A stretch of DNA of 64,000 nucleotides from CADEEN01 sp963751775 (GCA_963751775.1 CAVVVW010000028.1:62001-126000); one strand, 5' to 3'; counted from the stretch's first letter, positions 29,042 to 37,450 are shown. Notes: generated by a model not told the origin, from the sequence alone. Program-made: numbers and translations.

Positions 29042-29665
29042 TTACCTCGAATAAAGCTCGACGATGAGTGCTTCCTTGATCTCGGCGCCGAACTGGTCGC
29101 GGTCGGGCGTCTTGGTGAACACGCCTTCGAGCTTGGCGACGTCGACCTTGACCCACTCGGGCAGGCCGATCGATTCGGCCAGCTTGACCGAATCGGTCAC
29201 GCGCAACTGCTTCTTCGACTTCTCGCGCACGGCGACCGTGTCGCCGGCCTTGACCAGGTAGGACGAGATGTTGACGACGTTGCCGTTGACGGTGATGCCC
29301 TTGTGCGAGACCAGCTGCCGCGCTTCGGCGCGGGTGCTGCCGAAGCCCATGCGGTAGACCACGTTGTCCAGACGCGACTCGAGCAGCATCAGCAGGTTGG
29401 CGCCGGTGTTGCCCTTGCGCCGCTCGGCCTCGGCGAAGTAGCGCCGGAACTGGCGCTCGAGCACGCCGTACATGCGCTTGACCTTCTGCTTCTCGCGCAG
29501 TTGCAGGCCGAAGTCGCTGGTGCGCGAACCGCTGGTGCGGCCGTGCTGGCCCGGCTTGGATTCGAACTTCGACTTGTCGCTGATGGCGCGGCGTGCGCTC
29601 TTCAGGAACAGGTCGGTGCCTTCACGGCGGGATAGTTTGGCCTTGGGGCCGAGGAGTCTTGCCAC
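29042..29665 (-). CDS. rpsD: 30S ribosomal protein S4
   Basis: 207 residues starting MARLLGPKAKLSRREGTDL, with the S4 core (GQHGRTSGSRTSDFGLQLREKQ begins here) and the S4 RNA-binding domain LDNVVYRMGFGSTRAEARQLV...HKGITVNGNVVNI. S4 nucleates 30S assembly, and in many bacteria it represses the alpha operon by binding its mRNA. Intact frame. Confidence 0.98.
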   Translation of the reverse strand: MARLLGPKAKLSRREGTDLFLKSARRAISDKSKFESKPGQHGRTSGSRTSDFGLQLREKQKVKRMYGVLERQFRRYFAEAERRKGNTGANLLMLLESRLDNVVYRMGFGSTRAEARQLVSHKGITVNGNVVNISSYLVKAGDTVAVREKSKKQLRVTDSVKLAESIGLPEWVKVDVAKLEGVFTKTPDRDQFGAEIKEALIVELYSR

Positions 29666-29766
29666 GTTGCTGTCCTTTACTGGTCAATCTGACGCGACCT
29701 TCTTGTCGCGCGAGTCCGGCGGGTATTGTTTGAATGCGCTCGAACGGTGGTCTTCACGGACGAAGT

Positions 29767-29793
29767 ACACGGCATGCCATCGGCATGCCGTGT
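29767..29793 (-). other. Perfect 12-bp hairpin between rpsK and rpsD
   Basis: ACACGGCATGCC-ATC-GGCATGCCGTGT on the + strand: 12 perfect base pairs and a three-base loop, in the 142 bp rpsK-rpsD gap. It starts 15 bp into the gap counted from the rpsK stop. There is no T-run. It could be an S4 autoregulation element, an mRNA stability or processing hairpin, or a dispersed repeat; the sequence alone does not decide. Confidence 0.8.
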
Positions 29794-29807
29794 CCACGTT
29801 CTTATGG

Positions 29808-30212
29808 TTAGATTCTACGGCGCTTCTGCGGCCGGCAGCCGTTGTGCGGCACCGGCGTCACGTCGGAGATGGAGTTGATGCGGATGCCGAGCGAGGCCAA
29901 CGCACGCACGCTCGATTCGCGCCCCGGGCCCGGGCCCTTGATGCGCACGTCGAGGTTCTTGATGCCTTGCTCCTGCGCCGCGCGGCCGGCATTCTCGGCC
30001 GCCACCTGGGCCGCGAAGGGCGTGCTCTTGCGCGAGCCCTTGAAGCCCTGGCCGCCGCTCGAGGCCCAGGCCAGAGCGCCGCCCTGACGGTCGGTGATGG
30101 TGATGATGGTGTTGTTGAACGACGCGTGAATGTGGGCAAAGCCATCCGCGACGTTCTTGCGGATCTTCTTGCTCACGCGACGCGCGGCGGTGTTCTGGGG
30201 TGCCTTGGCCAT
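29808..30212 (-). CDS. rpsK: 30S ribosomal protein S11
   Basis: 134 residues with the conserved GFAHIHASFNNTIITITDRQG and the C-terminal block DVTPVPHNGCRPQKRRRI. S11 forms part of the 30S platform near the mRNA exit. Intact frame; the gene is 59 bp downstream of rpsM. Confidence 0.98.
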   Translation of the reverse strand: MAKAPQNTAARRVSKKIRKNVADGFAHIHASFNNTIITITDRQGGALAWASSGGQGFKGSRKSTPFAAQVAAENAGRAAQEQGIKNLDVRIKGPGPGRESSVRALASLGIRINSISDVTPVPHNGCRPQKRRRI

Positions 30213-30271
30213 GATCTTTCCTTGAGTTCTCTATCGACGCGCGGGTTACTTCTTCATGAAGTGACGAGTCG

Positions 30272-30637
30272 TCATTTCTTGACGAGCGCGCCCGACTTGC
30301 GCGGGCCCTTGCGCGTACGCGCGTTGGTCTTGGTGCGCTGGCCACGGACCGGCAGGCCACGACGGTGGCGCACACCGCGGTAGCAGCCCAGGTCCATCAG
30401 GCGCTTGATGTTGATCGACATCTCGCGACGCAGGTCGCCTTCGATCGTCATGCGGCCGATCTCTTCGCGGATCTTTTCCAGATCGGCGTCCGACAGGTCC
30501 TTGATCTTCTTCGAGTAGGCGACTCCCGCCCGCTCGCAGATCTTCTGCGCCGTGCTGCGGCCGATGCCGTAGATCGAAGTCAGGCCGATCTCGGCGTGTT
30601 TGTGCGGCGGAATGTTGATACCGGCAATGCGTGCCAT
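30272..30637 (-). CDS. rpsM: 30S ribosomal protein S13
   Basis: 121 residues starting MARIAGINIPPHKHAEIGLT, with the helix-hairpin region GIGRSTAQKICERAG and the tail RGLPVRGQRTKTNARTRKGP. S13 sits at the head of the 30S and contacts the P-site tRNA. The ATG at 30637 is chosen because the conserved protein begins there. Confidence 0.98.
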   Translation of the reverse strand: MARIAGINIPPHKHAEIGLTSIYGIGRSTAQKICERAGVAYSKKIKDLSDADLEKIREEIGRMTIEGDLRREMSINIKRLMDLGCYRGVRHRRGLPVRGQRTKTNARTRKGPRKSGALVKK

Positions 30638-30684
30638 GGTGTTCCTTGCTGTGTGCTCTGGCGTGCTGGTGCGAGCGGGCCCGT

Positions 30685-30798
30685 TCAGCCCTGGCGCTGC
30701 TTGTGGCGCGGGTCGGTGCAAATCACGCGCACCACTCCGTTGCGACGGATGATCTTGCAGTTACGGCACATCTTCTTGACCGATGCAGCGACTTTCAT
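30685..30798 (-). CDS. rpmJ: 50S ribosomal protein L36
   Basis: A 37-residue protein, MKVAASVKKMCRNCKIIRRN followed by GVVRVICTDPRHKQRQG. It has the L36 zinc-ribbon ligands: Cys pair CRNC, then a Cys and a His (ICTDPRHKQ), so this is the zinc-binding (C+) form. It lies between infA and rpsM as usual. Confidence 0.97.
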   Translation of the reverse strand: MKVAASVKKMCRNCKIIRRNGVVRVICTDPRHKQRQG

Positions 30799-30841
30799 CT
30801 TGCTCTCCTAAACCTTCACTCTTGACCGTCAATCGCGGCAC

Positions 30842-31060
30842 TCACTTCGCGCGGAACACGATGCGAGCCCGACTCAAATCGTAGGGCGTCAACTCGACCG
30901 TCACCTTGTCGCCGGGCAGGATGCGGATGTAGTGCATGCGCATCTTTCCGGAAATGTGCCCGAGGACCAGGTGGCCGTTCTCCAACTTCACTCGAAACGT
31001 GGCGTTGGGCAAGTTCTCCAGAATCTCGCCCTGCATCTGGATGACATCATCCTTCGCCAT
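30842..31060 (-). CDS. infA: Translation initiation factor IF-1
   Basis: 72 residues with the single OB fold of IF-1 (MQGEILENLPNATFRVKLEN, then KMRMHYIRILPGDKVTVELTPYDLSRARIVFR). It blocks the A site during initiation. It starts one base after the secY stop, so it is cotranscribed with the spc operon. Confidence 0.98.
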   Translation of the reverse strand: MAKDDVIQMQGEILENLPNATFRVKLENGHLVLGHISGKMRMHYIRILPGDKVTVELTPYDLSRARIVFRAK

Positions 31061-31061
31061 C

Positions 31062-32372
31062 TCAAGATGCCTTGAAATTTGCCTTCTTCAAAAGCGACTC
31101 GTACTGTTGGCTCATGACGTAGCTCTGGACCTGGGCCCAGAAGTCCATCGTCACGACCACGATGATCAGCAGCGACGTTCCACCGAAGTAGAACGGCACG
31201 TTGTATTTCAGGACCAGGAACTCGGGCAGCAGGCAGACCGCGGTGATGTAGATCGCGCCGGCCAGCGTCAGGCGGCCCAGGATGCGGTCGATGTACTTGG
31301 CCGTCTGGTCGCCCGGGCGGATGCCGGGGACGAAGGCGCCGCTCTTCTTCAGGTTGTCGGCGGTCTCGCGGCTGTTGAAGACCAGCGCGGTATAGAAGAA
31401 GCAGAAGAAGACGATCATCGCCGCGTACAGCAGCACGTAGATCGGCTGCCCCGGCGACAGCGCCGACGAGATGTCCTTCAGCCAGCGCATGCCTTCGCCG
31501 GTGGCGAACCAGCCGACCACCGTGGCCGGCAGCAGGATGATCGACGAGGCGAAGATCGGCGGGATCACGCCCGACATGTTGAGCTTCAGGGGCAGGTGCG
31601 ACGATTGGCCGCCGTAGACCTTGTTGCCGACCTGCCGCTTGGCGTAGTTGACCAGTATCTTGCGCTGGCCACGCTCGACGAAGACCACCGCGAAGGTCAC
31701 GAACACCACCAGCGTGATGATGAACAGCGACGCGAAGATGCTCATCGAGCCGGTGCGCACCAGTTCGAACAGGCCGCCGATGGCGTTGGGCAGGCCGGCG
31801 GCGATGCCGGCGAAGATCAGGATCGAGATGCCGTTGCCCAGGCCGCGCTCGGTGATCTGCTCGCCCAGCCACATCAGGAACATGGTGCCGGCCACCAGGC
31901 TGACCACCGCCGTCATGCGAAAACCGAAGCCCGGGGCGATGACCAGTCCGGGCGAGCCCTCGAGCGCGATCGCGATGCTCAGCGACTGGAACACCGCCAG
32001 GCCCAGGGTGCCGTAGCGCGTGTACTGCGTGATCTTGCGCCGGCCCGACTCGCCTTCCTTCTTCAGCGCCTCGAGCGTCGGCACGACGTAGGTCATCAAC
32101 TGCATGATGATCGAGGCCGAGATGTAGGGCATGATGCCCAGCGCGAAGACGGTGAAGCGCGACAGCGCGCCGCCGCTGAACATGTTGAACAGGTTCAGGA
32201 TGCCGCCGCTCTGGCTGTTGAAGAGCTGGCGCAACTGCTCGGGGTCGATGCCGGGCACGGGAATGTGCGCGCCCAGGCGATAGACCACCAGCGCGAGCAG
32301 CAGGAACGTCAAGCGGCGACGCAGGTCGCCGAACTTGCCGCTCTTGGCCAGTTGGGTCGCGTTGGTTGCCAA
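31062..32372 (-). CDS. secY: Protein translocase subunit SecY
   Basis: 436 residues with ten membrane helices. Recognisable parts are RLTFLLLALVVYRLGAHIPVPGID, then the plug region (LFNMFSGGALSRFTVFALGIMPYISASI) and WLGEQITERGLGNGISILIFAGI. SecY is the channel of the Sec translocon; the SecE subunit is encoded at 59878. Intact frame and normal length. Confidence 0.98.
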   Translation of the reverse strand: MATNATQLAKSGKFGDLRRRLTFLLLALVVYRLGAHIPVPGIDPEQLRQLFNSQSGGILNLFNMFSGGALSRFTVFALGIMPYISASIIMQLMTYVVPTLEALKKEGESGRRKITQYTRYGTLGLAVFQSLSIAIALEGSPGLVIAPGFGFRMTAVVSLVAGTMFLMWLGEQITERGLGNGISILIFAGIAAGLPNAIGGLFELVRTGSMSIFASLFIITLVVFVTFAVVFVERGQRKILVNYAKRQVGNKVYGGQSSHLPLKLNMSGVIPPIFASSIILLPATVVGWFATGEGMRWLKDISSALSPGQPIYVLLYAAMIVFFCFFYTALVFNSRETADNLKKSGAFVPGIRPGDQTAKYIDRILGRLTLAGAIYITAVCLLPEFLVLKYNVPFYFGGTSLLIIVVVTMDFWAQVQSYVMSQQYESLLKKANFKAS

Positions 32373-32390
32373 GTCGCCTGTCCTCTGCGC

Positions 32391-32826
32391 TTACTCGGCG
32401 ACCGAACCGCCGGCGGCGACGATCGCCGCCTTGGCGCCGGCCGTCGCGCCGACGCCCTTGAGCGCGACCTTGACGCTCAGCTCGCCGGTCTTGATGACCT
32501 TGACCGTCTTGATCATGTCGCCGACCAGGCCGGCCTGCTTCAGACTCAACAGGTCGACCTCGTCCAGGCCGAGCTTTTGCAGATCGCCCAGCGTGATTTC
32601 GGCGTTGTATTTCAGCGCATGCGACTTGAAGCCGCGCTTGGGCAGTCGGCGCTGCAGCGGCATCTGGCCGCCTTCGAAGCCGACCTTGTGGTAGCCGCCG
32701 GCACGCGACTTCTGGCCCTTGTGGCCACGTCCGGCGGTCTTGCCCAGGCCGGAGCCGATGCCGCGGCCGACGCGGCGGCGGTCCTTCTGACTGCCGGCGG
32801 CCGGCTTGATGTCGTTGAGGTTCCAT
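32391..32826 (-). CDS. rplO: 50S ribosomal protein L15, frameshifted near its start
   Basis: About 144 residues. The main frame gives the conserved core GRGIGSGLGKTAGRGHKGQK, GGYHKVGFEGGQMPLQRRLPKRGF and the C-terminal KVALKGVGATAGAKAAIVAAGG. The start codon at 32826 is one frame away: ATGGAACCTCAACGAC should be ATGGAACTCAACGAC (MELND), so one extra C near 32819-32822 is likely. The ATG overlaps the rpmD stop (TGATG). Confidence 0.93.
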
Positions 32827-33008
32827 CACAGCACCTGCACCAGGTAAGCGACCTTGTTGATCATCCCGCGCACGGCCGGCGTGTCTTCCAGCGTGCGCTG
32901 GCTGTTGACCCGGCGCAGGCCCAGGCCGCGCACGGTGTCGCGGTGCGATTGCTTGGTACCGGCCACGCTCTTGACGAGCTTGACGGTCAGGGTTTTCTTG
33001 TCGGACAT
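32826..33008 (-). CDS. rpmD: 50S ribosomal protein L30
   Basis: 60 residues from MSDKKTLTVKLVKSVAGTKQ, with the L30 signature VRGLGLRRVNSQRTLEDTPAVRG beginning at residue 25. The ATG at 33008 is chosen by protein similarity. The stop overlaps the rplO start. Confidence 0.96.
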   Translation of the reverse strand: MSDKKTLTVKLVKSVAGTKQSHRDTVRGLGLRRVNSQRTLEDTPAVRGMINKVAYLVQVL

Positions 33009-33111
33009 GTCAGGCCTCCCGCCGGGCCGTCCCAAGGGCGGCCTGCGCCCCCTCGGGGGGCAGCGAACGAATGTGAGCTTGGGGGTTCATGGTCTCTCCG
33101 GCGCCGGCGTT

Positions 33112-33631
33112 TCAGTTGAAGATGTCTTCGACCGACTTGCCGCGCTTGGCTGCCACCGCCGCGGGGGTGGTGGAGTTGTTCAGCGCGTCCAGCGTGGCAC
33201 GCACCATGTTGTACGGGTTGGACGAGCCCAGGCTCTTGGCCACGATGTCGGTGACACCCATGACTTCGAACACCGCGCGCATCGGGCCGCCGGCGATGAT
33301 GCCGGTACCGGCCGCGGCCGGCGCCATCAGCACCTTGGCCGCGCCGTGCTCGCCACGCACGTTGTGGTGGATCGTGCCGTTCTTCAGCGGGCACCTTCTT
33401 CAGGTTGCGGCGCGCCGACTCCATGGCCTTCTGCACCGCGACCGGCACTTCCTTGGCCTTGCCCTTGCCCATGCCGATGCGGCCGTCGCCGTCGCCCACG
33501 ACGGTCAGCGCCGCGAAGCTCAGCGTGCGGCCGCCCTTGACCACCTTGGTGACGCGATTCACCGCGATCATCTTTTCCTTCAGGCCGTCGTCGTTGCCTT
33601 CGGTCTGGGCGCGGGGTTGAAATTTAGCCAT
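33112..33631 (-). CDS. rpsE: 30S ribosomal protein S5, one frameshift
   Basis: About 172 residues. The N-terminal frame reads MAKFQPRAQTEGNDDGLKEK and GGRTLSFAALTVVGDGDGRIG. After residue ~80 the frame changes, and RGEHGAAKVLMAPAAAGTGI with GGPMRAVFEVMGVTDIVAKS follows. At the junction GTGCCCGCTGAAGAACGG should be GTGCCGCTGAAGAACGG (VPLKNG), so an extra C near 33388-33394 explains the break. S5 works in decoding accuracy and has an RNA-unwinding role. It is essential, so a real frameshift is very unlikely. The 103 bp gap to rpmD has no gene. Confidence 0.93.
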
Positions 33632-33651
33632 GGCTTACTGATTCCTTGATG

Positions 33652-34020
33652 TCAGAACTGCAGGCCGGCTTCACGCGCCGCCTCGGCCAGCGCCTTGACG
33701 CGGCCGTGGTAGGCGAAGCCCGCGCGGTCGAACGCGACGGTGTCGATGCCGGCAGCCTTGGCCTTCTCGGCGATGCGCTTGCCGACGATCGCCGCGGCGG
33801 CGGCGTTGCCGCCCTTGCCTTTGGCGCCGATCTCGGTGCGCACGTCCTTCTCGGCGGTCGACGCGCTGGCCAGCACCTTGGTGCCGTCGTCGGAGATGAC
33901 GTTGGCATAGATGTGCAGGTTGCTGCGAAACACCGTCAGCCGCGCGACGCGCTGCTTGGCGATGCGCACGCGCGTCTGGCGCGAACGGCGGATGCGTTGA
34001 TCTTTCTTGGTGATCGTCAT
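33652..34020 (-). CDS. rplR: 50S ribosomal protein L18
   Basis: 122 residues with the conserved RLTVFRSNLHIYANVISDDG and the C-terminal IDTVAFDRAGFAYHGRVKAL. L18 binds 5S rRNA. Intact frame in standard spc order. Confidence 0.97.
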   Translation of the reverse strand: MTITKKDQRIRRSRQTRVRIAKQRVARLTVFRSNLHIYANVISDDGTKVLASASTAEKDVRTEIGAKGKGGNAAAAAIVGKRIAEKAKAAGIDTVAFDRAGFAYHGRVKALAEAAREAGLQF

Positions 34021-34032
34021 GACGGCCGCTCC

Positions 34033-34566
34033 TTACTTCTTCTTGGTCTCTTTGAGGACCACGCGCTCGTTCGCATAGCGGATGCCCTTGCCCTTGTAGG
34101 GCTCGGGCGGACGGATCGCGCGCACTTCGGCGGCGATCTGGCCCACCACCTGGCGGTCGGCGCCCTTGATGATGATTTCGGTTTGCGTCGGGCACTCGAC
34201 CTTGATCCCGGCCGGCATGTCCTTGACCACCGGGTGCGAATAGCCGACCTGCAGATTGAGCTTGCTGCCCTGGGCCTGGGCGCGAAAGCCCACGCCGACC
34301 AGCGTCAACCGGCGTTCGAAGCCCTTGGTCACGCCGCTGACCATGTTGGCCACCAGCGCGCGCATGGTGCCGCTCATGGCATCGGCTTCGGTGCTGTCGT
34401 TGGCCGCGGTGAAGCTCACCAGGCCGGCATCGTTCTTGACCGCCACCAGCGGATTGCCCTTGCGCAGCAAGGTGCCCTGGGCGCCCTTGACGCTGATCTG
34501 TTCGGCCGTGACCACCACGTCCACGCCCTTGGGCACGGTGATCGGCATTTTTCCTACGCGCGACAT
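34033..34566 (-). CDS. rplF: 50S ribosomal protein L6
   Basis: 177 residues starting MSRVGKMPITVPKGVDVVVT, with GYSHPVVKDMPAGIKVECPT and the C-terminal L6 signature IRPPEPYKGKGIRYANE. L6 sits near the factor-binding site of the 50S. Intact frame; 12 bp from rplR. Confidence 0.98.
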   Translation of the reverse strand: MSRVGKMPITVPKGVDVVVTAEQISVKGAQGTLLRKGNPLVAVKNDAGLVSFTAANDSTEADAMSGTMRALVANMVSGVTKGFERRLTLVGVGFRAQAQGSKLNLQVGYSHPVVKDMPAGIKVECPTQTEIIIKGADRQVVGQIAAEVRAIRPPEPYKGKGIRYANERVVLKETKKK

Positions 34567-34579
34567 TGCAAGTCTCCCC

Positions 34580-34972
34580 TTAGGCCACGTAGCACAGGAC
34601 TTCGCCGCCGATGCCCGAAGCGCGCGCCTTGCGGTCGGTCATCACGCCCTGCGGCGTGGTGACGATGGCCACGCCCAGGCCGTTCTGCACCTGCGGAATC
34701 GAATGCCGGCCCTTGTAGACACGCAGGCCGGGGCGGCTGACCCGCTCGATGCGCTCGATCACCGGACGCCCGGCGTAGTACTTCAGCGCGATCTCGAGTT
34801 CGGCCTTGGCCTCGCCCTTGACGGCGAAGCCATCGATATAGCCCTCGTCCTTCAGCACCTGCGCAATCGCCACCTTCAGCTTGGACGATGGCATCGTCAC
34901 TGCGGTCTTCTCGACGGACTGTGCGTTGCGGATACGCGTCAGCATATCGGCGATCGGATCACTCATGCTCAT
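34580..34972 (-). CDS. rpsH: 30S ribosomal protein S8
   Basis: 130 residues from MSMSDPIADMLTRIRNAQSV to the conserved end GVMTDRKARASGIGGEVLCY. S8 binds 16S rRNA helix 21. In E. coli it is the translational repressor of the spc operon; that role here is inferred from family knowledge. The start at 34972 fits the usual MSMSDP beginning. Confidence 0.97.
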   Translation of the reverse strand: MSMSDPIADMLTRIRNAQSVEKTAVTMPSSKLKVAIAQVLKDEGYIDGFAVKGEAKAELEIALKYYAGRPVIERIERVSRPGLRVYKGRHSIPQVQNGLGVAIVTTPQGVMTDRKARASGIGGEVLCYVA

Positions 34973-34994
34973 TTGCGAATCTCCTGCGGTCCGA

Positions 34995-35300
34995 TTACCA
35001 ACTGGCCTTGACGACACCAGGGATGTCGCCCTTGAAGGCCAGGTCGCGGATCTTGCTGCGCGCCAGACCGAACATGCGGAACGTACCGCGCGGACGACCC
35101 GTCAGCTCGCAACGATTGCGATGGCGCGTCGGGTAGGCATTGCGCGGCAGTTGCTGCAGCGCCAGGCGCGCGGCGTAGCGCTCCTCGTCGGACTTCTTGG
35201 CGTTGTTCGCGGTCGCCTTGAGTTCGTCGTACTTCTTCTTGTACTTGGCGACCAGTTGCTCGCGCTTGAGCTCACGCTGGATGAGGGATTGTTTGGCCAT
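34995..35300 (-). CDS. rpsN: 30S ribosomal protein S14
   Basis: 101 residues starting MAKQSLIQRELKREQLVAKY and ending GRPRGTFRMFGLARSKIRDL...VVKASW. It is the long, zinc-free (C-) form: no CxxC motif is present. The ATG at 35300 is chosen because the conserved MAKQ start lies there. It follows rplE with a gap of 8 bp. Confidence 0.97.
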   Translation of the reverse strand: MAKQSLIQRELKREQLVAKYKKKYDELKATANNAKKSDEERYAARLALQQLPRNAYPTRHRNRCELTGRPRGTFRMFGLARSKIRDLAFKGDIPGVVKASW

Positions 35301-35308
35301 GGAATGCC

Positions 35309-35908
35309 TCAGTTCTTGAACGGGAAGCGGAAGGCCGTCAACAGCGCCTTGCACTCGTCATCGGTCTTGGCGCTGGTCGTGATGCTGACGTTCATGCCAC
35401 GCATCGCGTCGACCTTGTCGTAATCGATCTCGGGGAAGATGATCTGTTCCTTGACCCCGATGTTGTAGTTCCCGCGGCCGTCGAACGAGCGCCCCGAGAT
35501 GCCGCGGAAGTCGCGCACGCGCGGCAGGGCCACGGTGACGAAGCGGTCGAGGAATTCGTACATGCGCACGCCGCGCAGCGTGACCATCGCGCCGATCGGC
35601 ACGCCCGAGCGGATCTTGAAACCGGCGATGTCCTTCTTGCTCTTCGTGACCACCGGCTTCTGGCCGGCGATCTTGGTCAGGTCGCCGACCGCGTTGTCCA
35701 TGATCTTCTTGTCGGACACCGCTTCGCTGACACCCATGTTCAGCGTGATCTTGGTCAGACGCGGCACCTGCATCACCGACTTGTAGCCAAACTTGGCCAC
35801 CAGCTCGGGGACGATCTTTTCCTTGTACATGGTCTGCAGGCGCGCCAGCGGCACGGCGGACGTGCCGGTCGCGGCGGGCGCAGCGGCAGCAGCTTGTTTC
35901 TTTGCCAT
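35309..35908 (-). CDS. rplE: 50S ribosomal protein L5 with N-terminal extension
   Basis: 199 residues; L5 is usually about 179. The core begins at ARLQTMYKEKIVPELVAKFG and includes TKITLNMGVSEAVSDKKIMD and GNYNIGVKEQIIFPEIDYD. The extra ~20 N-terminal residues (AKKQAAAAAPAATGTSA) are Ala-rich and probably flexible. L5 binds 5S rRNA and contacts P-site tRNA. Confidence 0.97.
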   Translation of the reverse strand: MAKKQAAAAAPAATGTSAVPLARLQTMYKEKIVPELVAKFGYKSVMQVPRLTKITLNMGVSEAVSDKKIMDNAVGDLTKIAGQKPVVTKSKKDIAGFKIRSGVPIGAMVTLRGVRMYEFLDRFVTVALPRVRDFRGISGRSFDGRGNYNIGVKEQIIFPEIDYDKVDAMRGMNVSITTSAKTDDECKALLTAFRFPFKN

Positions 35909-35920
35909 CTTGTTTGCCTC

Positions 35921-36265
35921 TTAAGCCTTGATCTCTTCGCCGCTGGACTTGTAGACGCGCACGCCGTTGTCCTGGGTCTTGCGCGCCTTCTTCTCGGCCT
36001 CGCTCAGCAGCTTGATACCGACGCGGTCGGCCTTGCCGGTCTTGGCGTTGTAGATCGCGACGTTGGACTGGTCGATCGGCATCGTCTTGTCGATCACGCC
36101 GCCGGTGGTGCCCTTCATCGGGTTGGGCTTGACGTGCTTCTTCACGACGTTGACGCCCTCGACCACCAGGTGCGTGTCATCGACACGGCGGGCCACGGTG
36201 CCACGCTTGCCTTTGTCGCGGCCGGTCAACACGATGACCTGGTCGCCTTTGCGAATCTTGTTCAT
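35921..36265 (-). CDS. rplX: 50S ribosomal protein L24
   Basis: 114 residues with the KOW motif near the N-terminus (IRKGDQVIVLTGRDKGKRGT). This is followed by VVKKHVKPNPMKGTTGGVID. L24 is an early 50S assembly initiator. Intact frame; it lies between rplN and rplE. Confidence 0.97.
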   Translation of the reverse strand: MNKIRKGDQVIVLTGRDKGKRGTVARRVDDTHLVVEGVNVVKKHVKPNPMKGTTGGVIDKTMPIDQSNVAIYNAKTGKADRVGIKLLSEAEKKARKTQDNGVRVYKSSGEEIKA

Positions 36266-36290
36266 GGGGTGAGTCCTTCCAGGCGGTGCC

Positions 36291-36659
36291 TTACAGCACT
36301 TCGGGTGCGAGCGACACGATCTTCATGAAGCGCTCGGTACGCAATTCGCGAGTCACCGGGCCGAAGATGCGGGTGCCGATCGGCTCGAGCTTGGCGTTGA
36401 GCAGCACGGCCGCGTTGCCGTCGAACTTGATCAGCGAGCCGTCGGCGCGGCGCACACCCTTGGCGGTGCGCACGACCACGGCGCTGTAGACCTCGCCCTT
36501 CTTGACGCGGGCCCGCGGCGCGGCTTCCTTGATGCTGACCTTGATCACGTCGCCAATGCCGGCGTAGCGGCGCTTGGAGCCGCCCAGCACCTTGATGCAC
36601 ATGACGGATTTCGCGCCGGTGTTGTCCGCGACGTCGAGCCGCGATTGCATTTGGATCAT
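36291..36659 (-). CDS. rplN: 50S ribosomal protein L14
   Basis: 122 residues, MIQMQSRLDVADNTGAKSVM at the start and GPVTRELRTERFMKIVSLAPEVL (tail begins here) at the end; all conserved L14 blocks are present. It is the first gene of the spc operon, with a strong sigma-70-type promoter about 145-170 bp upstream. Confidence 0.98.
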   Translation of the reverse strand: MIQMQSRLDVADNTGAKSVMCIKVLGGSKRRYAGIGDVIKVSIKEAAPRARVKKGEVYSAVVVRTAKGVRRADGSLIKFDGNAAVLLNAKLEPIGTRIFGPVTRELRTERFMKIVSLAPEVL

Positions 36660-36801
36660 GTTCTTAACCCAACTTGAACTACAGCCGCCACCTCGTGGTC
36701 ATGGATCGGCCTGCGGTCAGTCTTGGGCCCGTGGTGTGGGCTGAATCCGAAATCGAGGCCGGCGCAATGCGCATGGCACGCCGATTTCGGCGAAGCAGAG
36801 G

Positions 36802-36831
36802 ATGATAGCGGGTAATGGCCGGCCCTGTCAA
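36802..36831 (-). promoter_or_regulatory. Sigma-70 promoter of the spc operon
   Basis: On the - strand a perfect -35 TTGACA (36831-36826) is followed by an 18-base spacer and a -10 TATCAT (36807-36802). It lies between the peroxiredoxin gene and rplN, the place of the spc promoter in E. coli. The -35 sits inside a seven-base inverted repeat (GCCGGCC at 36817-36823 with GGCCGGC at 36832-36838), which could act as operator or hairpin. The remaining bases of the 190 bp gap hold no gene. Confidence 0.75.
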
Positions 36832-36850
36832 AGGCCGGCGTCGAAAAATC

Positions 36851-37366
36851 TCAGGCCAGCACCTCTTTGGCCTGGCGCAGCAGGGTGTCGGCGTCGCTGA
36901 CCTCGAACTTGCCCGGGGCCTCGACATTGAGCGTCTTGACCACGCCGTCGACCACCAGCATCGAGTAGCGCTGCGAGCGAATGCCCATGCCGGCGGCGAT
37001 GCGGTCCAGCGTCAGGCCAACCGCCGTCGTGAAGTGGGCACTGCCGTCGGCCATCATGCGCACCTTGCCCGCCGTGTGCTGATCGCGGCCCCAGGCGCCC
37101 ATCACGAAGGCGTCATTGACCGACACGCACCAGATCTCGTCGACACCGGCGGCCTTCAGCGCCGCGGCCTTCTCGACATAACCCGGCACGTGCTTGGCCG
37201 AACAGGTCGGCGTGTAGGCGCCCGGCAGCGCGAAGATGGCGATCTTCTTGCCGGCGGTGATCTGGGCCACGTCGAAGGTGTTCGGGCCGAGCGAGCAGCC
37301 GTTGCCCTCGACCTCGACGAATTCCTGCAGTTTGCCGGCAGGCAGCTTGTCGCCAACTTTGAGCAT
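36851..37366 (-). CDS. Peroxiredoxin (Prx5-like)
   Basis: 171 residues of the AhpC/TSA superfamily, atypical Prx5 type. The peroxidatic site is FALPGAYTPTCSAKHVPGYV, with Cys in PTCS and the upstream Thr and Pro of the PxxxTxxC motif. It reduces hydrogen and alkyl peroxides using thiols. Start ATG at 37366 has AGGAG seven bases upstream. Its place is unusual: it lies between rpsQ and the spc promoter inside the ribosomal protein cluster, so it may be the last gene of the S10 operon transcript or have its own promoter in the 84 bp upstream gap. Confidence 0.93.
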   Translation of the reverse strand: MLKVGDKLPAGKLQEFVEVEGNGCSLGPNTFDVAQITAGKKIAIFALPGAYTPTCSAKHVPGYVEKAAALKAAGVDEIWCVSVNDAFVMGAWGRDQHTAGKVRMMADGSAHFTTAVGLTLDRIAAGMGIRSQRYSMLVVDGVVKTLNVEAPGKFEVSDADTLLRQAKEVLA

Positions 37367-37450
37367 GGTGAATCTCCTGGTGGATGGGAAACGGCCGGCC
37401 GCCAGTGTCCCAGCGTTCCGGCCGTCGTGCCGACGGTCAGGCCAAAGGGC

